Shown: piece by piece, positions 24,051 through 32,069 of the stretch
Position numbering within the stretch: position 1 is the first letter of the stretch
Layout: each line of letters opens with the position of its first letter
Assembly: GCA_015069695.1 (NCBI GenBank)
Contig: JADCRZ010000055.1
Coordinates: 1 to 33,805, forward strand
Origin: Williamsia sp.
GTDB taxonomy: Bacteria > Bacteroidota > Bacteroidia > Chitinophagales > Chitinophagaceae
Reading direction: 5' to 3'
Length of the DNA stretch: 33,805 nt
Position numbers and translations under genes: made by a program
Notes under the pieces: model-generated
Told to the model about the DNA's origin: nothing
The model's database searches: none
Seen by the model: only the letters and a program-made list of their open reading frames with translations

Positions 24051-25130
24051 ATGCGCATGGACAACCAGGACATCTACACAGCGGCGGAAGGAGAAGAACA
24101 GGAAGAGTTGTACGAGCAATGGAGGATTGTAGTAGACAAGGGACAAGAACCGCTCCGGCTTGACAAGTTCCTTGTAGCGAGAATAGAACATGCCACGCGC
24201 AACAAAGTGCAGAAAGCCATTGAAACAGGCAAGGTGCAGGTCAACAACAAAGGGGTTCAATCCAATTACAAGATAAAACCGCTGGATGAAATTGTGGTGT
24301 ATACCGACCGGGAGATCCAGGGAGAAGAAATTATCCCGGAAGCCATGCCCCTCAACATCGTGTATGAAGACGATGAGGTCATGATCATCAACAAGCCGCC
24401 GGGCATGGTGGTACATCCAGGATCAGGCAATTACTCCGGCACCCTGATCAATGGTGTGGCCCATTACCTGCTCCAAAAAAATCCTGACCTGACCGAAGCA
24501 GGTCTTTCCAGGTTCGGATTGGTGCACCGGATCGACAAAAACACCAGCGGACTCCTTGTGCTGGCAAAAACCGAACAGGCGGTGACCGCGCTGGCCAAAC
24601 AATTTTTTGACCATACAGTCAAGCGCCAGTACCAGGCGCTGGTTTGGGGAGATATGGAACAGGATGCCGGAACCGTAGTTGCGCATATCGGGCGGCACAA
24701 AAAAACACGCAAGCTTTTTGATGCCTACCCGGAAGGAGATTCCGGAAAAGAGGCTATCACCCACTACAAAGTACTGGAACGCTTTGGCTATGTAACCCTG
24801 ATCGAATGTATCCTGGAAACCGGCCGCACGCACCAGATCCGGGTACACATGCAGCATATCGGCCACCCGATCTTTAACGACGATACCTATGGTGGCGACC
24901 GGATCGTAAAGGGAACGGTTTACAGCAAGTACAAACAGTTTGTGGAGAATTGCTTTGAGATTTGTCCAAGGCAGGCCCTGCATGCAAAAACGATCGGGTT
25001 TAAACACCCGGTTACAAAAGCAGACATGCTTTTTGACAGTGAGCTGCCTGCAGACATGCAGCAGGTGATCGAGAAATGGCGGACTTATACAAAGGCAAAA
25101 AAGATCGGCTATGAGAACAGCATCCGGTAG
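24051..25130 (+). CDS. rluD: RluD-type pseudouridine synthase
   Basis: RluA/RluD enzymes isomerise uridine to pseudouridine in 23S rRNA (1911/1915/1917 in E. coli helix 69). The 359-residue protein has an acidic N-terminus, an S4 RNA-binding domain (LDKFLVARIEHATRNKVQKAIETGKVQVNN, about 43-72), and the catalytic block GLVHRIDKNTSGLLVLAKT with Asp162. Downstream are LETGRTHQIRVHMQHIGHPI and QALHAKTIGFKHP. RluD is the best family match; RluA/RluC differ in length. The 3' end overlaps the convergent def gene by 22 bp. Confidence 0.92.
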   Translation: MRMDNQDIYTAAEGEEQEELYEQWRIVVDKGQEPLRLDKFLVARIEHATRNKVQKAIETGKVQVNNKGVQSNYKIKPLDEIVVYTDREIQGEEIIPEAMPLNIVYEDDEVMIINKPPGMVVHPGSGNYSGTLINGVAHYLLQKNPDLTEAGLSRFGLVHRIDKNTSGLLVLAKTEQAVTALAKQFFDHTVKRQYQALVWGDMEQDAGTVVAHIGRHKKTRKLFDAYPEGDSGKEAITHYKVLERFGYVTLIECILETGRTHQIRVHMQHIGHPIFNDDTYGGDRIVKGTVYSKYKQFVENCFEICPRQALHAKTIGFKHPVTKADMLFDSELPADMQQVIEKWRTYTKAKKIGYENSIR

Positions 25131-25684
25131 TCAACCTTCACCTTTCCTTTGGAAATATCATCCAGCTTGCCTTTCAGGAGCTTGCGCTTCAGTGGCTTCA
25201 GATAATCTATAAACAGTTTTCCTTCCAGGTGATCGTATTCGTGCAGGATGATGCGGGCGGTGATGCCATCGAAACGCCGCGTGTGCCGGACAAAGTTTTC
25301 GTCCAGGTAGGTGAGCGTGACCTGCTCGGTGCGGTAAACATCTTCCCTGATTTTGGGAATGCTTAAGCAGCCTTCATTGTAGCACCATTCATCCCCGCCG
25401 AGCGCATCAATATGGGCATTGATAAAAACTTGCTTTACGCCAGGCTCATCGGGGTACTTGCCCCTGTCTTCATCTTCCATGTTGGCAAAAATCTGCACAC
25501 TGTCTATCACAAACAAACGGATGCTGTGATTGATCTGCGGCGCCGCCAGCCCCACCCCGTTGCTGTGGTACATGGTTTCCCACATATCTGCGATCAGCTG
25601 CTGAAGGTTGGGATAATCAGCTTCTATGTCTTTGGCCACACTGCGTAAAACCGGTTGTCCGTATGCAACGATCGGTAGTATCAT
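25109..25684 (-). CDS. def: Peptide deformylase
   Basis: Deformylase removes the formyl group from the N-terminal methionine of nascent proteins. The 191-residue protein has all three signature blocks: GVGLAAPQI, EGCLSIP (metal-ligand Cys) and LHEYDHLEGKLF, the HExxH metal site with its Glu. The stop codon lies inside the 3' end of rluD on the other strand (22-bp overlap). It is the last gene of the trmH-like-ubiA-ruvX-def set, 135 bp after ruvX, and has its own -7 box, so it can probably be transcribed separately. Confidence 0.96.
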   Translation of the reverse strand: MILPIVAYGQPVLRSVAKDIEADYPNLQQLIADMWETMYHSNGVGLAAPQINHSIRLFVIDSVQIFANMEDEDRGKYPDEPGVKQVFINAHIDALGGDEWCYNEGCLSIPKIREDVYRTEQVTLTYLDENFVRHTRRFDGITARIILHEYDHLEGKLFIDYLKPLKRKLLKGKLDDISKGKVKVDYRMLFS

Positions 25685-25724
25685 TTGTTAGATTGAATTT
25701 TACATTACCTGCCTGAACCGGCTG

Positions 25725-25732
25725 CAAATTTA
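25725..25732 (-). promoter_or_regulatory. def -7 promoter box
   Basis: The minus strand reads TAAATTTG, a full TAnnTTTG match, 40 nt upstream of the def ATG at 25684. This lies in the 135-bp gap between ruvX and def, giving def an internal promoter with an ordinary leader. Confidence 0.45.
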
Positions 25733-25819
25733 ATCATAATTAAATATCCTGCGAACAGGTGCATTTCACATCTTCTCCGGGTGCCAGGCACAAGTCCTTT
25801 CTTGCGGCATCGGGCAGCA

Positions 25820-26239
25820 TTACAGTCCGCCTTGCTGAAGCATATAATCCTGCAGCAGAATAGTGGCTGCTATTTCATCTACAAGCGCTTTGTTGCGCCG
25901 GTCTTTTTTCTTTGCTACGGATTGAATGATACTTTGCTGCGCCATTTTAGAAGTAAACCGTTCATCCACCCGCTTTACCGGAACGGCAGGAAAATGCTGG
26001 GCAAGCTGTTTGAGAAAAGCATTGACCAGCCCGGTGGCATGTGTGGCTGTTCCATCCAGGTTTTTGGGATCACCTACGATGATCAGCTCAACGGCTTCTG
26101 TTTGCAGGTAATTTTTAAGAAAAGGAATGATCTCTTTTGACTCAATGGTGGCGAGACCGGTAGCTACGATCTTGAACGGGTCTGTAACTGCCAGCCCGGT
26201 GCGTTTCAAACCATAGTCTATAGAAAGGATACGTGGCAA
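25820..26239 (-). CDS. ruvX: RuvX/YqgF family Holliday-junction resolvase-like protein
   Basis: The 139-residue protein has the RNase H-like YqgF fold of pre-16S rRNA processing/RuvX nucleases: ILSIDYGLKRTGLAVTD at the start (catalytic Asp), IIVGDPKNLDGTATHA in the middle and VDERFTSKMA towards the end, with VDEIAATILLQDYM at the C-terminus. Known members act in 16S rRNA 5'-end maturation in E. coli. The only start near the conserved N-terminus is TTG at 26239, as no ATG or GTG precedes ILSIDYG; the gene begins 21 bp after the ubiA stop. Confidence 0.93.
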   Translation of the reverse strand: MPRILSIDYGLKRTGLAVTDPFKIVATGLATIESKEIIPFLKNYLQTEAVELIIVGDPKNLDGTATHATGLVNAFLKQLAQHFPAVPVKRVDERFTSKMAQQSIIQSVAKKKDRRNKALVDEIAATILLQDYMLQQGGL

Positions 26240-26260
26240 TAAGGAGATGATTGAACTAGG

Positions 26261-27202
26261 TTAGGAAATAAAAGAATGCATCAGCCGGAACTTGTATACA
26301 AACAGATCGGTGATAACAAAGATGGCAAAAATTACGCTGGCAATCCCGTTTGCCGTCATAAATTCTATGTTCACCCGGCTCAGGTCATTGATCTTGACCA
26401 GGGTATGCTGGTAGATCAGCATGCCGACAAACACACCAATACCGGCCCAGTAAAGGATGCCGAAATGGCCAACCAGCCCTGCTGCAATTACACAGCCGGC
26501 CGATAAAAGATGCAGGAGCTCGGATACCCGCAAAGCCCCCTTCGCCCCCAGCATCACCGGAATAGAATGGAGCTGCTGCGATTGGTCGAACTCTACATCC
26601 TGCAGGGCATAGATGATGTCGAACCCGCTGACCCAGAATATAACGGCCACCGAAAACAAAAGAGGCAGCAGATCAAATGCGGCGGTCACAGCCAGAAAAG
26701 CCCCGATCGGAGCCAGGGCCAGTCCGAGCCCCAGGATCAGGTGGCACAGGGGCGTAAAACGCTTGGTATAACTATAGCCCAGGATAACGGCCAGGGCCAC
26801 AAACGACAGGTAAAAACAAAGGCGGTTGATAAAAAGCGTGCAGATCACGAACGCGATGCAGTTAATGATCACGAACCACAGGGCGTTGTTGGCCGTAATG
26901 ATGCCGGCCGGAATCTCCCGCACCGATGTGCGCGGGTTCAGCTTGTCGAAATGTTTGTCCAGCCACCGGTTGAAACCCATCGCTGCACTGCGGGCAAAGA
27001 TCATGCAGAGCACAACCAGTAGAAAAAGGGTCAGCAGGTGCATGTTGTCAAAAGGCTTGCGGGAGCTTGCAGGCGTATTGTACCCGTAGAAAGCTTTGGC
27101 CCCTTCATAAGTGATGCCCAGGAAAAAACCGATCATTGCAAAAGGCATGGCAAACACGGTATGTGAAAACTTCACCAGCGAAAAATAATTTCTCACTCTC
27201 AT
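26261..27202 (-). CDS. ubiA: UbiA-family polyprenyltransferase (menaquinone/MqnP type)
   Basis: UbiA-type membrane enzymes attach a polyprenyl chain to an aromatic acceptor. The 313-residue protein has about 8-9 membrane helices and the two Asp-rich motifs: NRWLDKHFD (about 80-88) and DIIYALQDVEFD (about 205-216), which bind the prenyl diphosphate through Mg2+. The early block VKFSHTVFAMPFAMIGFFLG is typical of the bacterial UbiA-like / MqnP group. Bacteroidota mostly make menaquinone rather than ubiquinone, so a quinone or futalosine-pathway role is more likely than 4-hydroxybenzoate, but the acceptor is not proved. ATG at 27202 is preferred to a TTG one codon earlier. It follows the methylase by 24 bp. 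Confidence 0.85.
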   Translation of the reverse strand: MRVRNYFSLVKFSHTVFAMPFAMIGFFLGITYEGAKAFYGYNTPASSRKPFDNMHLLTLFLLVVLCMIFARSAAMGFNRWLDKHFDKLNPRTSVREIPAGIITANNALWFVIINCIAFVICTLFINRLCFYLSFVALAVILGYSYTKRFTPLCHLILGLGLALAPIGAFLAVTAAFDLLPLLFSVAVIFWVSGFDIIYALQDVEFDQSQQLHSIPVMLGAKGALRVSELLHLLSAGCVIAAGLVGHFGILYWAGIGVFVGMLIYQHTLVKINDLSRVNIEFMTANGIASVIFAIFVITDLFVYKFRLMHSFIS

Positions 27203-27229
27203 CAATCTGGAAATTTAGTTTCAGGTAAT

Positions 27230-27769
27230 TTACTGATACAGGTGGATACGGGTTCTCACCAGTTCCCACAACACCATACCTGCAGCAACAGATATGTTCA
27301 ACGAATGTTTTATGCCTGCCTGCGGAATTTCCAGGCAAACATCACACAACTGCAAAACATCCGGCTGGATGCCATCTACTTCGTTGCCAAACACCACAGC
27401 CAGTTTTTTATCATACAAAGCGGCCGCCTCGTACAGGGGCATGCTTTTATCAGCCTGTTCGGCTGCACAAATGGTAAAGCCTTCTTCCTTCAACAGCCGG
27501 ATAGATTCCTGTACGGTGCTAAAGTGTTTCCAGTCTACCGATTCCGTAGCGCCCAGGGCCGTTTTCTCGATATGCCGGTTAGGGGGGTATGCGGTATAGC
27601 CACACAGGTGAATGCCGTGTAGTAAAAACGCGTCGGCAGTCCGGAATACGCTGCCTACATTGTGCGCGCTGCGAATGTTATCAAGCACCACCAGAACCGG
27701 AATTTTCTCCGCTTGTTTAAACGCTTCAACTGTTTTGCGGTTCAGCTCATCCATCCGTAACTTTCGCAT
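27230..27769 (-). CDS. SpoU/TrmH-family RNA 2'-O-methyltransferase
   Basis: The 179-residue protein has the three SPOUT motifs: NIRSAHNVGSVFRTADAF (motif 1), LAVVFGNEVDGI (motif 2) and LEIPQAGIKHSLNISVAAGMVLWEL (motif 3) which forms the knot and SAM site. There is no N-terminal substrate-binding extension, so it is the minimal TrmH/TrmL-like core; tRNA or rRNA target unknown. It is divergent from mutS with only 44 bp between the start codons. It heads the trmH-like-ubiA-ruvX set. TACCTTCG (27775-27782, minus strand) is a 7-of-8 -7 box. Confidence 0.92.
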   Translation of the reverse strand: MRKLRMDELNRKTVEAFKQAEKIPVLVVLDNIRSAHNVGSVFRTADAFLLHGIHLCGYTAYPPNRHIEKTALGATESVDWKHFSTVQESIRLLKEEGFTICAAEQADKSMPLYEAAALYDKKLAVVFGNEVDGIQPDVLQLCDVCLEIPQAGIKHSLNISVAAGMVLWELVRTRIHLYQ

Positions 27770-27774
27770 GCCGG

Positions 27775-27782
27775 CGAAGGTA
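27775..27782 (-). promoter_or_regulatory. Candidate -7 box for the TrmH-like gene
   Basis: The minus strand reads TACCTTCG, one mismatch to TAnnTTTG, five bases before the ATG at 27769. It lies 18 bp from the mutS -7 box on the other strand, so the two divergent promoters occupy the same DNA. Confidence 0.35.
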
Positions 27783-27800
27783 TGAAATGTTGCAAAATCT

Positions 27801-27808
27801 TACATTTG
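27801..27808 (+). promoter_or_regulatory. mutS -7 promoter box
   Basis: TACATTTG is a full TAnnTTTG match, ending 5 nt before the ATG at 27814. It sets the mutS start: an in-frame ATG at 27787 lies upstream of the box and cannot be in the transcript. No clear -33 element is visible. Confidence 0.5.
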
Positions 27809-27813
27809 CCGTT

Positions 27814-30411
27814 ATGTCGAAAAACAGTGCCGATACCCCTATGATGCAGCAGCATAGGAACATCAAGGCCAAACACCCTGATGCCATTCTGCTGTTCAGA
27901 GTCGGTGATTTTTATGAAACGTTCGGGGAAGATGCGGTAATTGCCTCGCAGGTGTTGGGCATTACATTGACCAAAAGGAACAACAGTGTATCGCATTCCT
28001 CCGAGCTGGCCGGTTTTCCCCACCATGCCCTTGACACCTACCTGAACAAACTGGTAAAAGCCGGCTACCGGGTTGCCGTATGCGACCAGCTGGAAGATCC
28101 CAAATCGGCCAAAGGAGTTGTGAAGCGGGGGATCACCGAAATGATCACGCCCGGTACCACTACCAACGACAAGCTGCTGGAAGGAAAATCAAACAACTTC
28201 TTGAGCAGCATCTACTTTGAAAACGATCAGTGGTACGGCATTGCATTCCTGGACATCACCACCGGCGAGTTCTTTGTTTCAGAAGGAAACCGGGAATACA
28301 CGGATAAGCTGCTGCAGGGCTTCAAGCCATCAGAAATTATTTTCCAGCGGCACAAGCAAAAACAGTTCAAGGAATTCTTTGGCGACCGCTTTTACATCTA
28401 CACGCTGGATGACTGGATATTCCAGGAAACCTATTCGCAGGAAACCCTGCTCAAGCATTTTCAAACCCATTCCTTCAAAGGCTTTGGCGTAGAAGCGCTG
28501 AAAAGCGGTCTGATCGCTGCCGGCGCCATTTTGCATTATCTCAAAGAAACCGAACACCCGCATATACAGCATGTGGTTTCCATGCAGCGCATCGACCGGG
28601 AAGATTTTTTGTGGATGGACCGGTTTACCATCCGGAACCTGGAGCTGATGCCGGCCGGGGAAGAAGGCAGTTCGCTGCTGAAAGTGATCGACAATACGGT
28701 TTCACCGATGGGTGCCCGGCTGCTCAAGCGCTGGGTTATATTTCCGCTCAAAGACCCGCTTAAAATAAATGAACGCCTCAACCTGGTTGAATACTTTATC
28801 AAGGAAACAGATACAAGAAACAAGCTGGTGCAGCTGATCAAACAATGCGGCGACATTGAAAGGCTGGTGAGCAAGATTTCCTTGCGCAAAACAAATCCGC
28901 GGGAAGTGCTGCAGATCGCGCGCGGCCTGCAGCAGATAGAGGCCATCAAACACCTGTGCGCCGATGCCGGCAACAATTACCTGAACCGTCTGGGCGACGC
29001 GCTGAACCCCTGCACCTACATCGCAGAAAAGATCATACAGCAGGTGGTGGAGAATCCGCCGGCTACCGCTGCCAAAGGCGGCATGATCAGGGATGGCATC
29101 GTAAAGGAACTGGATGACCTGCGCCTGATTGCTTCCAGCGGAAAAGATTACCTGTTGCGCCTGCAGCAACAGGAAGCAGAGGTCACCGGAATTCCTTCAC
29201 TCAAGATTTCTTACAACAATGTATTCGGCTACTACCTGGAAGTCACCAACACCCACAAAAACAAAGTACCTGCCAGCTGGATCCGCAAACAAACCCTCAC
29301 CAATGCCGAACGCTATGTAACACCCGAGCTAAAGGAATACGAAGAAAAGATCGTTGGAGCGGAAGAAAAGATACTCGACCTGGAATGCAAAGTGTATGAG
29401 GCGCTCTTGGGTGAGCTGCAGGATTATCTTGCGCCGATCCAAACCAACGGGAACATGCTGGCCATCATTGATTGCATCAGCTGTTTTGCCAGCAATGCGA
29501 TCCGCTACAATTACAAGCGCCCGGAGATCCACGAAGGACCAGAGCTGGTGATCAAAAACGGCCGGCATCCTGTAATTGAACGATACCTGCCAACCGGTGA
29601 AACCTATATCGGCAACGACATAGAGCTTAACAAAGAGGCGCAGCAGATTATTATTTTGACAGGCCCCAACATGAGCGGAAAGAGCGCCCTTCTGCGGCAG
29701 GTTGCGCTGATTACGTTGCTGGCGCATACAGGCAGCTTTGTACCGGCTGCCGAAGCAAAGGTTCCGCTCACAGACAAAATATTTACGCGTGTGGGTGCCA
29801 GTGATAACCTGAGCGGCGGTGAAAGCACCTTTATGGTAGAGATGAATGAAACCGCCAGCATCATCAACAATTTAACCGACAAGAGCCTGATCCTGCTGGA
29901 TGAAATTGGCCGGGGTACGTCTACCTATGATGGCATCTCTATAGCGTGGAGCATTGTGGAATATCTGTACAAATCGCCGTTCAGTCCCAAAACCCTTTTT
30001 GCCACGCATTATCACGAGCTCAATGAGCTGGAGAACAAATTTCCCGGCATCAAAAATTATCACATTACCAACAAGGAAACAGGCAACAAGATCATCTTTT
30101 TGCGCAAGCTTGCACCCGGCGGCAGCACGCACAGCTTCGGCATTCATGTAGCCCGCATGGCCGGCATGCCGCCTGCCCTGATAGACAGGGCCAATACGGT
30201 CCTCCGGCAGCTGGAGAAAAAAAATGTAGACGAAACCACCGCCGACAGTGTCAAGAAAATAGCCGCTCCGCAGCTCCAGCTCTCTATTTTCGATGCCCAC
30301 TCCCAAACCTTTGATGAAATCAGACAACTCTTGGAGAACACTGACATCAACCGCCTGACACCCGTGGAAGCCCTGTTGAAATTACAGGAGATCAAGGGGA
30401 TGATTAAGTAG
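27814..30411 (+). CDS. mutS: DNA mismatch repair protein MutS
   Basis: MutS recognises base mismatches and small loops and recruits MutL. The 865-residue protein has the mismatch-reading FxE (Phe33, Glu35 in VGDFYETF), connector and lever domains, and the C-terminal ABC ATPase with Walker A GPNMSGKSA (617-625) and Walker B SLILLDEIGRGTSTYDG. Ser621 and Ala625 depart from the E. coli GPNMGGKST consensus but keep the GK-S core, which I regard as a family variant. A helix-turn-helix block THSFGIHVARMAGMP follows, then a C-terminal tail. The start at 27814 (MSKNSADTPMMQQH) was chosen from the promoter position. Confidence 0.97.
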   Translation: MSKNSADTPMMQQHRNIKAKHPDAILLFRVGDFYETFGEDAVIASQVLGITLTKRNNSVSHSSELAGFPHHALDTYLNKLVKAGYRVAVCDQLEDPKSAKGVVKRGITEMITPGTTTNDKLLEGKSNNFLSSIYFENDQWYGIAFLDITTGEFFVSEGNREYTDKLLQGFKPSEIIFQRHKQKQFKEFFGDRFYIYTLDDWIFQETYSQETLLKHFQTHSFKGFGVEALKSGLIAAGAILHYLKETEHPHIQHVVSMQRIDREDFLWMDRFTIRNLELMPAGEEGSSLLKVIDNTVSPMGARLLKRWVIFPLKDPLKINERLNLVEYFIKETDTRNKLVQLIKQCGDIERLVSKISLRKTNPREVLQIARGLQQIEAIKHLCADAGNNYLNRLGDALNPCTYIAEKIIQQVVENPPATAAKGGMIRDGIVKELDDLRLIASSGKDYLLRLQQQEAEVTGIPSLKISYNNVFGYYLEVTNTHKNKVPASWIRKQTLTNAERYVTPELKEYEEKIVGAEEKILDLECKVYEALLGELQDYLAPIQTNGNMLAIIDCISCFASNAIRYNYKRPEIHEGPELVIKNGRHPVIERYLPTGETYIGNDIELNKEAQQIIILTGPNMSGKSALLRQVALITLLAHTGSFVPAAEAKVPLTDKIFTRVGASDNLSGGESTFMVEMNETASIINNLTDKSLILLDEIGRGTSTYDGISIAWSIVEYLYKSPFSPKTLFATHYHELNELENKFPGIKNYHITNKETGNKIIFLRKLAPGGSTHSFGIHVARMAGMPPALIDRANTVLRQLEKKNVDETTADSVKKIAAPQLQLSIFDAHSQTFDEIRQLLENTDINRLTPVEALLKLQEIKGMIK

Positions 30412-30414
30412 GGC

Positions 30415-30633
30415 TGTCTTGAACCATGATCTACAGGATTTTTTGTCTTGAACCAGGATTACACGGATCCACGGATTACAGGATTGCAGCTTGAGGGTGT
30501 ATTATCATGGGGATGTTCAAAACTTATGTTTAAAGATCGATCCATAAAGATAAGCCTCGAGTATTTTCAGAATGATACACGTTCAACCACCAATCCTGTA
30601 ATCCGTGGATCCGTGTAATCCTGGTTCAAGACA
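30415..30633. repeat. 190-bp near-perfect palindrome with a partial direct copy at its left end
   Basis: Perfect 43-bp inverted arms lie at 30444-30486 and 30591-30633, separated by 104 bp. The interior is also symmetric about the same centre (30538.5): TTGA..TGTAT..TCAT mirrors ATGATACAC..TCAA, and a 32-bp core around GATCGATC (30535-30542) is palindromic with few mismatches. A truncated direct copy (TGTCTTGAACC..GGATT) sits at 30415-30440. It lies between the convergent mutS and GH13 genes and could act as a bidirectional terminator, a fold-back or MITE-type element, or a mobile palindromic repeat. Confidence 0.85.
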
Positions 30634-30638
30634 GACAA

Positions 30639-32033
30639 TTACCTGTCATAATCATACACCACATACCCCCAGGGCTCCAGGTTGAAGGAATGTGTTGGGT
30701 TGATGGGTTCTTTCAGAAAAAGAAATACGTTGTATGGCTTGCCTTCGAGGGAAGGGTCTTTGATGTTGACGGATTGTTCTTTGGCGGAGAGATTGAGAAT
30801 GACCAGCACCTTGTGTCCTTCTTTTTCTCTTACATACGCATACAAGGCCTTGTCATCACCGGCTGATACCCTTCTGAAAGAGGCATCGGTGGAGAGGGCC
30901 GGTGTTTTTTTGCGGAGGGTAAGAAGGGCTTTGTAAAACGGGGCGCGCCCGTATTTTCCAAACCCTATATTGTCTTTTTCAAAGAACTCGATCTTGCGCA
31001 GAACGGGTTCTTCCTGTCCGCTGTAGATAAGCGGTAAGCTGTTGCGCATGGTTTGGGTAAACACGGCAAAAGCCCCATGTACCAGGCCGGGGAATGTTTG
31101 GTAATCGCTTCCATTCCAGCTGTTCTCATCATGGTTGCTGGTAAAATACATGCGCACGGCGCCGGCCGGAAAGGTGCTGTCCTGCCGGCGTAGTACAGTG
31201 TCAATCGCCAAGACATTTGTTTTTCCTGCGGCAACCGCTTTGAGGGTGGCAAACATGTCCCATGGATAGCTGGCATTAAATCCTGCCCGGTGGAGTTCAC
31301 CCTTGTCGCCTTCTGCCAGCATAAACACATCCTTTTGCTTCCTGAGTTCTGTGATGCATGCTTTCCAGAAATCTGCCGGCACTTCACCTGCCACATCGCA
31401 GCGGAAGCCATCGACGTCTGATTCGCTGATCCAGAATTTCATCGCGGCAATCATGCTGTCTCTCAGTTCCTTGTTGTCATAATTCAGGTCACGGGTATCT
31501 GTCCAGTCGAAGGGAGAAACAATCTTTCCGTTTTTGTCTTTCGTGTAAAAATCCGGATGCCGGGTGAGCCAGGCATTGTCAGCACCTGTGTGGTTGGCCA
31601 CCCAGTCGGTAATGACTTTAAAGCCCATGCTATGTGCTTTTTTTACCAGGGCTTTCCAGTCGTCCATGGTGCCGAACTCCGGGTTGATGGCGGTGTAATT
31701 TTGTACGGCATAATAGCTTCCCAGCGTGCCCTTGCGGTCGGTTTTGCTGATGGGTGTGATGGGCATAAACCAAAGGATCTCTACCCCCATGTCTTTCAGG
31801 CGCGACAAGGCTGGTTCAAATGCCCTGAACGTGCCTTGCCTCGTATACTGCCTGACGTTCACTTCGTAAATGTTGGACTGAAGCGTCCAGGACGGCGCCG
31901 GCGAAACTTGCGCAACAGAATCAGCCGGAGATGCAGTTGTGTCTGCATCTTTTTTATTCGCTGGCTGGCAACTTATAAATAGGACGAGTACAATGAACAG
32001 TCCGGTCTTTGTTCCAGTTTGAAGGAAGTGCAT
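30639..32033 (-). CDS. Alpha-amylase family (GH13) lipoprotein
   Basis: GH13 enzymes hydrolyse or transfer alpha-1,4-glucan bonds. The 464-residue protein has a lipoprotein signal with lipobox Cys22 (LVLFISC), a short linker, then a (beta/alpha)8 barrel: DWVANHT (region I, 143-149), GFRCDVAGE with nucleophile Asp213, MLAEGDKGE with acid/base Glu241, and FTSNHDEN with transition-state Asp302. The C-terminal beta domain follows to residue 464. It is envelope-anchored, like SusG, but the substrate is not evident and no SusC/D is nearby. It starts 36 bp after the cysteine desulfurase stop, on the same strand. Confidence 0.9.
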   Translation of the reverse strand: MHFLQTGTKTGLFIVLVLFISCQPANKKDADTTASPADSVAQVSPAPSWTLQSNIYEVNVRQYTRQGTFRAFEPALSRLKDMGVEILWFMPITPISKTDRKGTLGSYYAVQNYTAINPEFGTMDDWKALVKKAHSMGFKVITDWVANHTGADNAWLTRHPDFYTKDKNGKIVSPFDWTDTRDLNYDNKELRDSMIAAMKFWISESDVDGFRCDVAGEVPADFWKACITELRKQKDVFMLAEGDKGELHRAGFNASYPWDMFATLKAVAAGKTNVLAIDTVLRRQDSTFPAGAVRMYFTSNHDENSWNGSDYQTFPGLVHGAFAVFTQTMRNSLPLIYSGQEEPVLRKIEFFEKDNIGFGKYGRAPFYKALLTLRKKTPALSTDASFRRVSAGDDKALYAYVREKEGHKVLVILNLSAKEQSVNIKDPSLEGKPYNVFLFLKEPINPTHSFNLEPWGYVVYDYDR

Positions 32034-32069
32034 AGAATGGCGTGTTATATAGATAAGAAACCTGTTAAA

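Noticed and set aside
27787-27813. Upstream ATG for mutS
   Set aside because: It precedes the -7 box at 27801-27808; MSKNSADTPMMQQH from 27814 fits better.
29662-29688. Broken Walker A in MutS (GPNMSGKSA instead of GPNMGGKST)
   Set aside because: The GK-S core is intact and the remaining ATPase motifs are normal; I believe this is a usual variant in this phylum, not a defect.
30444-30633. CRISPR array
   Set aside because: The repeats are inverted rather than direct, with one spacer-sized interval and no further units or cas genes.
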